Positions 21,098 to 32,436 of a stretch of 64,000 nt of DNA are shown here, in pieces. The stretch comes from Lomentospora prolificans (Eukaryota; Ascomycota; Sordariomycetes; Microascales; Microascaceae): contig JARFXM010000011.1 in NCBI GenBank assembly GCA_029532625.1, positions 1,178,001 to 1,242,000 on the forward strand. Reading direction: 5' to 3'. The notes beneath the pieces are model-generated. The model was not told the DNA's origin. It saw only the letters and a program-made list of their open reading frames with translations, and did not search any database. The position numbers were made by a program, and so were the translations under genes. Position 1 is the first letter of the stretch. Every line of letters begins with the position of its first letter.

Positions 21098-24000
21098 ATG
21101 GCAAACCATTACCAGCCAACGGAAGAGGTGGAGGGAAGGAGCCGCGACGCCATTTCCAAAAAAAAAAAAAAGATGCCCCAGAGGCCACCAAAAAGGAAGA
21201 GCAGCCCTAAGGCGGCATCAAGTATTATATCGTTAGTTCACTCCCCATTCTAAAAGTTATTTAGCGCCGATGAGATGTTCTCTTCTTACCTATCTATGTA
21301 GCGAGTCTTCAAACACGCAAACAGGCTGGACTAGTTGATGAACGGTGTGGCTTTTATGTAAAGCGGCAGCCGCCGCGCGCGAGTTATTTCAAGTCATCGG
21401 CAGGGAGTCAATAATTGACGCTCTGTCCGAGAGCGGTCTTAAGCCCGCCGAAGTCTCGGGAAAGATTGACCTACGGGACGCCCACTTCTCGTATCCTTCA
21501 CGTCTGTACGTTCCCGTGTTCCTGGGCCACGGTATCTCGATTCCCGCCAAGAAGATCACGGCTCTTGTTGGTACAAGTGGTTAGGGAAAGAGCACAGTCG
21601 TAGGTCTCGATGAAAGGTGATATAGCGTTGACAAGCGAACCATCAGCCTAGACGGCGTTAATATCAAGGATCTCAACCTGAAATGGCTGAGAAACAATAT
21701 TCGCATTGTAGAACAGGTCTGTCAAAGGAATTCTCGGTGCGGCGGAGATGTTTGGTGCAGACTAACACTGCTCTCGCACAGGATCCGACTCTTTCAGCGG
21801 TACTATCTATGACAATGTAGCGAGGGGCTTTAACGGCCTAGAAATGGTGATTCTGCCAGTCGCAGAAAAGGAAAAACTAGTCAAAGAAGCCTGCAAGGCA
21901 GCCTTTGCTCATGGTTTCATCGAGGACCTCCCCCAGGTACGTCACCCTACCACTTTCTCAGAGTCGCCTCCCTCACGCGGTATGTTCTGAACATTCCGAG
22001 CCATGTTGACACGGAAATAGGGATATTTGACCTCTATTGGAGAGTGAGGCGCGACCCTCTCTGCGGGCCAGAGGCAGCGCATCGTATTCGCGCGTAGTAT
22101 CATCTCAAATCCAAGGGTACTACGCCTCGATGAAGCGACGAGTGCTCTGGATCCAACAGCGGGAAGCATTGTTCAATAGGCATAAACAACGGAGCTACCG
22201 ACCGAACCGTGGTTATAATTACTCGCAGACTAACTACAATCCGAAACGCAGACAACATCATTTGTATTTTCCAGCGGGGCCGTCGTTGAGCAAGGCACTC
22301 ATTCACATTTTGTGGCTGCTAATGGCGCATACGCCTGGCTCGTTCGCGCTCAGGACTTTGGTCAGGATGGCATTGAAGCTGAAAGGGACGGCGGCCCCAT
22401 TCAGGAAGAGAAACAATCCGGAGTCGCAATTCAGCGGACGATTACTGTGATATCCGGTGCTGGCAAGTTATCGGACCCTGAGGCGGTATCAATAAGCCAT
22501 TCCCTGACCCTGCTCAAGTGTATATGGATAATCGGCTGGGAGCAAAAATCACAATGGCGTCCTGTTATCGTCCTGGCAGTAGGCTGTAATTTGCGTGGTA
22601 AGGCCGTCCCCGCCCTTCTCTTCTCTTTCAGGACCCCTAACGCTCGAATCAAGGATTTACCTATCCCGTTGTCGCTGTTGTGTTTTCCGAAACCACACAG
22701 GCATTCGCCCTCGAGCCCGATGAGATGGTTGCTCGAACTGACTTCTTCGCCTCATGTTCTCCGCCATTGCCCTCGGAAATCTGATTGCATACGGAATTCT
22801 CGGATCGGTTTCCAAATATGTATGCTCAGGTATGCTTAACGTCTAAGCTCAAGGCCAAATGTTGCAGAGATGTGATATCTTCAGACCATCTAGTGAAACT
22901 AAGCTAATGCAAGGTAGGATGGCGCAGGCTATTAGGCATTACTACTCGTTGCACTTGTTCGATATTATGGCGAGGCAAAGAATGACCTTCTTTGACGATC
23001 CCCAGAACTCTACCGGCGCCCTCGTTTCGCGTTTATTCAATGAGCCTACAAACTTGATGGAGCTCTTATCCATGAATCTTGGTCTCATACTCGTCCATGT
23101 CGTTAACATGCGTTCGAGTTGTGTCTTGGCCATTGCCTTTGGGTGGAAACTCGGACGAACACTCTTCTTCGGCGCTATTCAACTTCTTATCTTGGGCGGC
23201 TACCTAAAGGGTCGACTGGAGTTTCGCCTCGACAAAAGACACGTCAGGTTCGCATCAAGCAGTGGCATTGCTTCGAAGGCCACAAGGGCTATCCCGACAG
23301 TTGCATACCTTACGCTAGAGGCGGACGTCATCGGAAGGTACCAGGACGCTCTCACGGGCATCGAGAAGAAGTCTCTTGGTGGTCTTGAATCTATCATGTT
23401 TTGGTACGCTCTGAGCCAGGCAGTGTCTTTCCTGGCCATGGCCCTCGGATCCTGGTAAGCTGCGCGACTTTATATAGAGATGATATAGAGATGCCCTTTG
23501 CGGCAAATAGGTGTCCGGGGAAACTCAACTAACTCGAGTGTTCAAGGTATGGAGGCCATTTGATCTCAAGAGGCGAGTACACGGCACGGCAGTTCTACGT
23601 CGTGTTTCTATCCATCATCTTCTCGGGAGGAGCAACGGCCATGCTTATTCAATTTAGTTCCAGTAAGTCTCAATATTGGGATGGAGTGAGAGAACGCAGG
23701 AACAGCAACGGCTCGGGTCCTGCTCGAGATTCACTTCACCCTCTGCCCCCATGGTCCCATATATCTGACAATTTCTTCGCCCCACTCAGGCATGTCCAAG
23801 GCTAGAATATCTCCCAATTACATCTTCGACTTGCGTAAACGCTTAGCCCGCGATGAAGCGGCTGACATGGACCATGGCAAAGACATTCCGGAGGCGGTGC
23901 TCTCCTACACGTTTGACCAACCCAACTTTGCGTTTGGGAGACGACCCTTACAGCGGGCATTGAAGGATGTTTTCGGGTACTCCCGATGACCGGTAAAATG

Positions 24001-24707
24001 CGTATCTTTGGGAAGAATCACAAACTAATTCTTGCCTAGATTGATGCGGGGAAGTTTGTTGTTCGTAGGCGCGTCGGGATGTGGGAAGGCTACAATGAAT
24101 TTGCCTTATCGAGCGCTTCTACAACCCTTGCTAAGGCCGAGTACTCCTCAACGGCGAATATATCGCAGGACTGGACCTTCGCAAGCACAGATCTCATATC
24201 TCAGTCGTTCAACAGGAGCAGGTACTCTACGAAGTGTCCATCCAGGGCATTGTTGGCCTGGGTTTGGAGGAAGATGACCCGTCCGAGGAAGACATCATTG
24301 CTGCTTACAAGCATGCTAATATATACGACTTCATCACATCTCTTCCGGAAGACTTAAGTACATCCTGTGGGCCACACGGCACACAGCTCTCTGGCGGCCA
24401 ACGGCAACGTATCACAATTGCTCGAGCACTTGTGCGAAAGTCACGAGTCCTATTTCTCGACGAGGCCACCTCAGCACTCGACTGACACTCAGAACAGGTC
24501 GTCAAGGAGGCGCTTTATAAGGCCGCCCAGGGCCGAACAACTATCGCTGTTTCCCATCGTCTTTCGAACATCAAGGACGCAGGGTTGATCGTCGTGTTTG
24601 TTAATGGCAAGATTGTTGAATCGGGGACACATGAAGATCTTTTAGATAGAAGAGGACTTTACTACGATATGTGCCAGGGGCAGATGTTGGATAGGTCGGT
24701 GGCTTGA
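21098..24707 (+). pseudogene. ABCB/MDR-type multidrug transporter, first membrane domain deleted
   Basis: The relic follows the fungal full-length ABCB plan (TMD1-NBD1-TMD2-NBD2). The Lys/Glu-rich N-terminus starts at 21098 and is interrupted by a run of 14 A (21158-21171) that shifts frame. RVFKHANRLD follows at 21302, then a TAG at 21332 where TGG is usual. At about 21362 the sequence jumps to AAAARELFQVIGRES, the linker before NBD1, so TMD1 (about 300 residues in the family) is gone. NBD1 has a stop inside Walker A (GTSG-stop-GKST, TAG 21582-21584), a TGA at 22045, LSAGQRQR and RLDEATSALD. TMD2 survives at 22920-23650. NBD2 has GASGCGKAT (Walker A Ser replaced by Ala), LSGGQRQR, FLDEATSALD followed by TGA at 24483, and the H-loop VSHRLS. 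It cannot make a working pump. Its living relatives export drugs or metabolites by ATP hydrolysis. Confidence 0.88.
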
Positions 24708-25938
24708 AGAGAGGTGTAGGCAGTGTTGAAGGGGAGCCTCAACCTCTCCGAATAGAAGGCATATTCCGATTAAAGAATGTAACATATCATTAATATAGAA
24801 ACACACCCCCCTTTGGATAATTAGCCTATAGATAGCCAAGCTCCCTTTGCCCAGGCATTGGGTTTACAACATTGGAAGATACCTCAGTACGAAGCAGAGC
24901 TGTCTACAGTAATCGAACAGGAGTGGATGAGTGCAAGGGTCACCAGGGACCTCCTCCATCAGCCCCACTCCAGTTTCTGTGTGGAGTGCAAATCGAAGAT
25001 TGTCGATAGCAGTGCGATTCAGATATCCCATTGATGAAAAAAGGGAAGAAGTATGCCTCTATATATATCCATCGTCAATAAGAGATTCTACTCCCAGGCG
25101 CGCTGTAGATTTCCACATGTAGATACTCCATATTATAGGTTAGACTGCAAAGGGCTGTAGCCAGCCAATTGATACATTTCATGTAAGTTTTACGCAAGTG
25201 ACTTCAGAGTAGAAGTACCTGAAAGTACCTATACATATATGGTATTAAAGGAAAGTGACTGCAAAGTCTAAATTAGATATGCTAGGATTATTAGCAAAGT
25301 CACACACTCGTCTTTTTCTAATGAGGTTATACGCTGTAGATATGTAGGCACTATAGAGCGTACTGGAAAAAGAACCTGTGTTTTTGCAAAGTATATACTA
25401 TTAACATTCTCTGAAGCAAAATCCATTAGTTCTGCTGGTGGCCATCAAAGCACGGTGATAGCTGGCTGAGGGTCAACCTGGCGAAATAAACCGCCTGGCT
25501 TGGAGCTTTCATGCACACGTAAGGAGGGGGTTTAAATAGTTTTCTATTGGTCAATGTGAAGATGGGGCTTCCACAACTCATGTGGTTGGCTAATATTCCA
25601 CCCAATAGATGCTACGGGAAAATACCCAGTTCCCTCTCGCCCAAGCCTCACAGATGGAAGACCTCGTGCGACCTTGGTAATAATAATCAATTGTAACCCC
25701 TCGATGTGACACCCGCAGCTGGCTGTTGGAGGACATACGCCCACTAATTTACCTGGTAATATGTACCACACCCTGATCCCGTTCCTGTCCAAATCCAAGA
25801 CAACGGATCCATAGTCTATCCTCCCACCAAACCATCGTCATCAGTCTCGAAGCAAGGGACGGCTTCAACCTACCTGCCTCGCCCGCCGTGTATTTCTCCC
25901 GAGTTCTTGTTGCCCTCTCTCCATCCTAGCGACTCGTC
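24708..25938. other. intergenic region, mildly A+T-rich
   Basis: No gene is recognisable. The stretch about 24750-25400 is richer in A+T with many TA steps, weaker than but reminiscent of the right-hand block. The last 150 bases are pyrimidine-rich and probably the MCP1 promoter and leader. Confidence 0.5.
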
Positions 25939-27057
25939 ATGGATACAGCATTCCTCAACGCAAAATCGTCTCGCGAGACCCTCGGTTCCCTTCTCCAGCT
26001 CGATCCTGCTCCCATAGATGCCGAGGCAATTGCTGCCAACTCAGAGAAGCCGTTGCCCTCTCTACCGGACGATTCAGCCGATCGTAACCCTGATCCAGAG
26101 TCGCGGCCGGCCAAGGATGAGGAGTCTACCCCACCACGCCGTACCAGTGCTGGGCCAATCTTTTTCCGTAGGGCTTCCTCCTTTGCCAATCCATTGTTCA
26201 CTTTTGCTTGTCGCCACGCCCGCGCCCCGGTTTAGACTCTCCTCACCCTCACTCGCCTCTTCCCGTTGGGCTCCGTGAAGCAAGTTCTTAGCTGACATGT
26301 CCTGGTAGTCTCCCGTTTGCAGCGGTACTCATCATTCACGCTCTCGATATTCACTTCCATCCATCTCGCCAATACCTCCCTTATACCCCTCTTCACCCGC
26401 TCGGTTCCTGCGTCTGAGACCTACCTCCTTCAAGCACGCGAAGTTTACCAAACCACGCTTTCCGAGCCCCTGTTAATCGGCATTCCCGTAATCGCACATG
26501 TGGCCTCTGGCGTCGCTCTGCGTTTCTTACGCCGCTCCCATAATCTACGCCGGTATACTGCCAACGCCGCTTCCGAGAAGTGTGGCCCTATCACGTCGGC
26601 TCTCAGGGTATGGCCCCGCTTTAGTTATATTAGTGCGTCTGGCTATGTATTTACCGCCTTATTCGCCGCTCATGTGGCCATGAATCGTGTCCTCCCTCTC
26701 GTCGTGGAGGGCGACAGCTCAAATATCGGGCTTGCCTTTGTCGCCCACGGATTTTCCCGACACTTCGCGCTGTCCACCGTGTCATACGTTGGTCTTCTGA
26801 CGGTGGGCTGTGGCCACATGGTATGGGGCGCTGCTAAGTGGTTGGGCATGGTCCCCGACACGTCTGAATGGTCGCAGCGGAGCGGCACGCGCGTTCCTAA
26901 AGGCCGGAGGAGGACATGGTTCGGCATTCATGCTACCTCTGCCGCCTTTTCCCTCCTTTGGGCTGTGGGCGGGCTAGGCGTTGTTGCTAGAGGAGGCCTC
27001 ACGCCGGGGTGGATCGGCACCCTATACGACGACCTCTACGCGTATGCGGGATTCTAG
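25939..27057 (+). CDS. MCP1: mitochondrial outer-membrane protein Mcp1 (DUF1691)
   Basis: Exons are 25939-26167 and 26309-27057 (325 residues). The 141-base intron (GTAGGG..GCTGAC..GGTAG) is in phase 1 and joins GPIFF to LSRLQRYSSFT, where the conserved domain begins. Family hallmarks are LQRYSSFTLSIFTSIHLANT, SLIPLFTRSVPASE and SGVALRFLRR, with about five hydrophobic helices. In yeast, Mcp1 was found as a suppressor of ERMES (Mdm10) loss and recruits the lipid-transfer protein Vps13 to mitochondria. The N-terminal 80 residues are hydrophilic, rich in Pro, Ser, Asp and Glu, and poorly conserved. Assignment rests on recalled family sequence. Confidence 0.85.
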
Positions 27058-28297
27058 CCGCAAGGCTAATCTTCCCCTTTCTTTTGCTCTTGTTGTATCT
27101 CTATCTTTCGCGATCTGCGAATGGCCTCGTAGCGAACGGCGTAAGGCCTTATGAGGTAGGTCTATTTGATCCTTTGTTGTTGCATCTTGAAGCGGGATTC
27201 AAAGGTTAGACGGGGCCGATCAACCCCTGTGTCTTCTTCTGCATAGAATTTCTTCGCATTGCCTTGTTATACTGTCTTCATTCTCGCTTACCGGAGGATG
27301 CATATCCGTGGGTAGCAAAAGCTCATAGCTTCGAAGGGATCACGAGAACGAGTTCGTCATTTTGTATGGTTAGAACCCATTCCGACGAACGCGGTTTTTA
27401 TTTTGTATATATGGCTAGAGACAAGGCAAGCTGGCCATGTTTGGCCCGGCCAAACGCCAGTCCTGTCGGATCGGATCTGAGGAGGCGTTGTTGTATGGGA
27501 TTTACGGGTGGTGAGGCCAAAGGAATCCGCAAGAGATGCAGGAAATTCGGACTCGACTCGTCCAATGGCAGCAGGCATCAATCAAACCTGGGAATACGGA
27601 ACAGTTCGACTTCGCATCTTAACATTTAACACCTACCTTGTGGGATTGAGTTGGTGGAATAGAAAGCTTGCGATAGATCTAATCGCACTCTCTATTCCTA
27701 TTACAGATTCAACTACCTACGGCAGCAGACTCGGGCACACCATATACAAGGTTGATTGGGTTGAAACTTCCCCATGGCTGAAGGATACAAATCATTTCAT
27801 GCACATGCTCACACTTACAGAAATTCAGATTGTGAACAGATTCAACCGATGGCACCAGAAGAAGGCTCCTCGTCTCCGGTCTCCTGTTCTCAATGGAGTT
27901 CGCTACGATCATTCCAGCACTTACGTTCATCATTTGGGGATTCGACCTGCGCTGAGGTCAAGTAGTCAATGAATCGAATGAAGAAAAGAGCCTACCAAGC
28001 TAAAAGCGAAGACAACAGACGTTCCGGGTTGAAACCGGGCGACTTCTGAGCTCGCTCATCGCTGTTAAGGGCCATTTCTGTCTAACGCTAATGAGGCACG
28101 GCTCATCTTTCAAAACTTGGCCGTTTCGATGCGAATGGCAGTTCGTTATTTCTGCTCTTTAGCGTCGCTTCTTGGACCACTGGTGTCCCGGAAACGATCA
28201 AGGCAGTCATGATTATATGCTTGCTATCTCATAACGAGTTTCTGGCCGACCTCCTGTCAAGCATAACGACCTCTGCAAGCCTGTAACTTCGAGAACT
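27058..28297. other. intergenic region between MCP1 and a minus-strand gene
   Basis: It holds the convergent 3' flanks of MCP1 and the gene at 28298. A 154-codon open frame at 27508-27972 (plus) has no recognisable domain or membrane segment and I do not call it a gene. Confidence 0.5.
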
Positions 28298-29083
28298 CTA
28301 CTTGAAACTTGAACAGGGGCCACTGCCCGCGAAGTTCTTACGTTTATTGCCGACCTTTTTGAACAAGATCTCCGGCCGTCCGTTCGGGCATTCATCATCG
28401 GGATCTTCACCTTGGTACCCCACTATGACGGTGCAGTCCGGTCCAGGCGCCGTTGAAGGGACGAAGAGCCAGGCATTACATTCGTGAGCAACGCGATAGC
28501 AGTGCGTGCAGCATTTTTCTGCACTACCAACGGCCGTCAATTCAAAGTCCCACTCATTTCCATCTCGAATACCAACCCATGATGTGTCAGAAAGGAAATC
28601 GGTCTTGCGGCAGCTAGATAACCCGGGGGCCTGTTGGTGCGAGATGTTTAGCATGTTATCATTCGACATTGGCTCTGGGTTCCTTACCTCGGTGCTATAT
28701 TGAGAGTTTGACGTTGTCCTGAACTGCGAGGGGCCGGCCGTCCTAGTTACTGGGAGATCTCCAGTCTCTAGAGCCGTCGATGCCTTGATGCGGCTATCGA
28801 CCAAGGGAACGCTAATTCCAACTACTATGAGAACGCAGACGACGCCACATATGCTGATATAAAGCGGCCTGCTTTGGCAACGCAACATAGTCCAGGAGTC
28901 CTTCCAGCCCCAAGTGACACGGCGGCCGCCATCACATTTATCGGGCTGGCTAGTGGTGGTTACCGGGGCGGGAGGAGCAAGCTCAAGATCGGTTCCAATC
29001 GAGACTTGCGGAGCCGTATTTGGGTCGAATTCCGCCCATTGAGATCGCACACCCGCCGGGCCATGGCTCTCCATCTCAGCCAT
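28298..29083 (-). CDS. single-pass membrane protein with Cys-rich, apple/PAN-like ectodomain
   Basis: This 261-residue single-exon protein is not one I can name. Residues 1-75 are hydrophilic (cytosolic side by inference), a clear helix follows (ISICGVVCVLIVVGISVPLV, residues about 76-95), then a Ser/Thr-rich stalk and a C-terminal domain with about eight cysteines (CRKTDF, EKCCTHCYRVAHECNAWLF, DCTVIVGYQ, DDECPNG, GPCSS). The pattern CC-x2-C-x6-C-x-AW-x-F followed by C-x-V resembles apple/PAN-type lectin-like domains found in fungal surface proteins. A type II plasma-membrane or secretory-pathway topology is plausible. Ligand and role are unknown. Confidence 0.68.
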   Translation of the reverse strand: MAEMESHGPAGVRSQWAEFDPNTAPQVSIGTDLELAPPAPVTTTSQPDKCDGGRRVTWGWKDSWTMLRCQSRPLYISICGVVCVLIVVGISVPLVDSRIKASTALETGDLPVTRTAGPSQFRTTSNSQYSTEVRNPEPMSNDNMLNISHQQAPGLSSCRKTDFLSDTSWVGIRDGNEWDFELTAVGSAEKCCTHCYRVAHECNAWLFVPSTAPGPDCTVIVGYQGEDPDDECPNGRPEILFKKVGNKRKNFAGSGPCSSFK

Positions 29084-29937
29084 GCTCTGCCGTCTCAGTC
29101 GAAAACGAATCAGCGCTAAACAATAGGTGGGAGGATGCTGATGGGCCTTGGTTTGGGTCTTTACTTCGCGCGAAGACTTGCCGGATCGCGGGTGAAACGG
29201 CTCCGGGGAGCTTTCCTTTGGGATGCGCTTAGATGTGACATTCAGAATTCAGTGTAGACGAACAAGGAAGAAGATGGCCAAAGTGATTTCCTTTTTGGGG
29301 AAGTGCTAGTGACTGGGCCCTTCCTGCCCAAGTAAACGAGGCCATGGAGGCATATGGACATCTGGCTGGCTGGCTGGTTTTACCCATGATATAGCCCAGC
29401 ATGTGCCTGGCAGGCATTCAGTCTTCTTGATCAGACACGGTCTCCTATTCATAGGTGGACTTTCAACTATGGGAATAGACACATCTCCGAGTTCATTAGT
29501 CTAGTAATCACTATCTTTGGCCCCTGGTTACTATTTAGCAACTGTCCATGACGGAATTAGCATAGGAGTTTGAGGACCTAAACTTATAGTGTAAAAATCA
29601 GGCACTAGGGAGATTAGCGTATTCTTTATCATAACTAGTAACATATTCTAGAACATGCTCTCTGCCTGTGACTGTGTATAAGAGCTACATACTTGTATAT
29701 CATGCCCTCAAGTTAGTTTCAACTGTATGTCGGAAGAATACTCTAATAAGAATGGTGGCGCATCGCTGAAGCCCAACGGAAGAATAGACGGGGGCTGAAT
29801 ACAGCTGTCAAAATTCTATTTATAGCGAATCTTAGATCTAGATAATTCCTAATGCCACCTTAGCCCATCAGTAACCCAGTGCCTAGGTAATATACCCCAC
29901 AAAGAACGTATAAAGCCGGGATTCCTGCACGACATCA
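29084..29937. other. intergenic region
   Basis: It contains the promoter of the membrane-protein gene and the 3' flank of zuotin. The part from about 29440 to 29900 is A+T-rich with many TAG/CTA steps. No gene is seen. Confidence 0.5.
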
Positions 29938-31346
29938 TCAAACGCCGAGAGTCTTGATATCCGACGCGGTCAGCTTTCCGTCACCCTGAAGTCTTGAGAT
30001 TTCCCCTTGCCACACGGCCTTAATCTCGTCCGAAAGCTTAAGGCCGTTCAGTTTGCCCGCCAAAGCAGCTATACCCTCATTGTCAAGCTTCGATTGAACT
30101 AGTTCAACGTCCGCAAGGACACCGTCGATCGTGGCCGCACTCGGTTCGCCCGCAACAAAATAATTAGCGTCTTTGACAGACCCCTTGAGCACTCGCTTGT
30201 TCTTCTTCGCGGCGTTCTTCGCCGCTTCCTTCGCCTTCTTTGAAGCTTCGCGGTCGGCCTTCGCAGCCTCCTCGGCGGCCTTGGCGGCCTTCTCCTCCTC
30301 CTCCTTCTTCAATCGGGCGTCCTCCTTAGCCTTGCGTTCAGCTTCCTCCTTTTCCAGCTTTTTCTTGTTCTTCGCCGCGTTGGCTTCCTTGCGGAACCGC
30401 TTAATTCGCTCGTCACTGGCAGAGCAGTCATCAAGGAGCTTCCGTAGTCGGGCATTGTCCTCCGCCTTCTTCTTCTTGCGTGCGTTCGCATTCTTGCGTT
30501 CCATGTGTCGTTTTTGGTCACGGTTCTCATTATCATCCGGAACATCTTCGTCAAGATACTCGAAGGATCTCCAACTATCAAAGTTATACCAAAAGTTATA
30601 AAAGTTCTCGACATCCTCCTTCGTAGAGTTATCGTCCCCAAAAGTTGGAACGGGGTGGATCTTGGAAAATCGGGCCTCAGACTTGAACACATTGCCCCAG
30701 AGCTTATAGAAGTTGCCCTTGGAGAGCTGCTTCTTGCTTGGGGGATCGACATCCGCGGCCTCATCAACCGAGTCGTATTGACGGCGTCTTACAGGATCCA
30801 GAAGAACTTCGGTGGCCTTTTGGATACACTTGAAGAAGTTATCGTCATCAGTACGACCAGCAGCTGCCTTCTTGTCGGGATGGTGGCGTAGGACTTTCTT
30901 GCGATGAGCTCGCTTGATCTGGTCCTCAGTGGCCCTGTACCGGAACTTAGAGAGACCAAGGACTGCATAATGGTCTTGATTCTATAGTAGGGAAATTTGA
31001 ATTTAGCGATCAAGTACAGTGAAAATTGCCACGAGCTCTGAAATTTTCTGACCTTCCAATCTTTTGCATCGCGCTGAAGCATAAGGGGATCTTCATCCTC
31101 GCTTATATCGCTGTATTCCTCATCCTCAACCTTCTTAGCCTTCTCCTGGGCTTGGATGCGATCATCCTCGGAGAAAGTGCGCTTATGGCGAGCTCGACGG
31201 GCATGGGCAAGGAAGTGCGGTCCAACGGGTTCGATTGTCCGCAGGGTCGAGGTCGAGATATGACCAATGGGTTTGAAATCTTTATCCGCGCTCCATTCCG
31301 CAGAAAGTTTCGGGAGACGAAGGTTTGAGACCGGCGTAGTGGCCAT
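29938..31346 (-). CDS. ZUO1: zuotin, ribosome-associated J-domain chaperone
   Basis: Exons on minus are 31346-31053 and 30981-29938; the 71-base intron ends CTATAG. The product has 445 residues, close to yeast zuotin (433). The J domain begins right after the intron (DHYAVLGLSKFRYRATEDQI) with the catalytic HPD in LRHHPDKKAAAG. It is followed by the zuotin homology region (SKGNFYKLWGNVFKSEARFS; FYNFWYNFDSWRSFEYLDED), a highly charged Lys/Glu coiled-coil middle that binds ribosomes, and a small C-terminal helical bundle ending DIKTLGV. Zuotin pairs with the atypical Hsp70 Ssz1 as the RAC complex and stimulates Ssb at the polypeptide exit. It is divergent from MZM1 across 358 bases. Confidence 0.95.
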
Positions 31347-31704
31347 TGTTGATGCGAATAGAGCGCGTCACCGCGAAGAGGACTAAAAGCAAATAGAAGA
31401 GGCTGACAAGTGCTGGAGGGAGGGAAAAAAATTTTGGAGGGGCAGGAGTCTTGGTGTTGAGGGCCAAACCGACCCACACAAGAACAATTGGCGGGTGCCG
31501 TTTCTCACAGCAGAAGTCGAGGTGGATGCGCCCAGTGAATTGATTACTCAGCGTGGTTAGACACAAGCCGCTCGAAGAAGGGATCAAGGATTTTCCACAT
31601 CTGCCCATGGGCTCTTGTTAGAGAATGAATCGTTCTTGAATTGAAACTCCAATATTGATCGTTTTCGTCTGCGCTTAAGCGATACCCTACTCGTGGTTTA
31701 AGTT
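31347..31704. promoter_or_regulatory. shared promoter of zuotin and MZM1
   Basis: The 358 bases between two divergent start codons must contain both promoters. I see no TATA box or striking palindrome. Confidence 0.55.
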
Positions 31705-32205
31705 ATGGCTCTCGCTGCCTACCGAAACCTGTTCCGAGCTACACGGGTCGCCTTCCAAGGTTGGTTTCGATTATTCTTCGTTTCTGACTCCGTTTCTACC
31801 AATACGCCTTCTACTACCCTATGCTTACCAGTGTCTACTTTCACAGGTGATCAGCGGCTTCTCATTGAAGCGAGAAATCGAATACGTGAGGAATTTCGCA
31901 AAGCGCCGTCAGGCAGTCCCACCGATTCCGAATTTCAAAAACAGATTCAACGTGCACAAGATGTCGCGTCTGTATTAAGGGCCAATGTAGTCCAAGGTGT
32001 ACAGGAAAGGGGCGAAGTATATAGTGCGTCCTCTACTCCCCGCTCATATCCCCCCTTCGCTATGGCAATCTCTCCTAACCCGGGGGTTTAACTCCACCTC
32101 GCCACAGGACTACGGATACACGATGAGACCGAACGCGGCGATAACGATAGCATAAAATCACCAAAGCAGACACTTGGTGGTGGTGGAAAGTGCGGTTGCA
32201 GCTGA
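31705..32205 (+). CDS. MZM1: mitochondrial complex III assembly factor Mzm1 (LYR family)
   Basis: Three exons (31705-31759, 31847-32023, 32108-32205) encode 109 residues, the usual length. The protein starts MALAAYRNLFRATRVAFQGD, in which the LYR-type motif is YRN(L), and continues ARNRIREEF, RAQDVASVLRANVVQG and RLRIHDETERGDNDSI, all typical of Mzm1/LYRM7. It ends in a Gly/Cys tail (GGGGKCGCS). In yeast and humans it is a matrix chaperone that stabilises the Rieske iron-sulfur protein before insertion into complex III. Intron 1 is 87 bases and has no in-frame stop, so a retained-intron product is formally possible. The 3' end is 232 bases from the convergent SLT11. Confidence 0.9.
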
Positions 32206-32436
32206 TGCGGCACCACATAGCAGCCATATGTAACCCTAGAATTGTTTCTACTTGTACAATATCCTCAAGATGGTGCAACAATATGCAAGCCTGTCCATGA
32301 GTTAATCCGAAAGGCTCTGTTCCCGTAACGCCCATGTTCTTTGCTCGTATCCTCATAGTAATCCCCTCCCTCAACTCCGTAGAATGCAACGATTGTGCTT
32401 GCCGGGTTAGAACTCAGCGGACCCATGGAGAGGGCT

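Noticed and set aside
27508..27972. 154-codon open frame downstream of MCP1
   Set aside because: No domain, signal or repeat; it overlaps other open frames and may be 3' flank.
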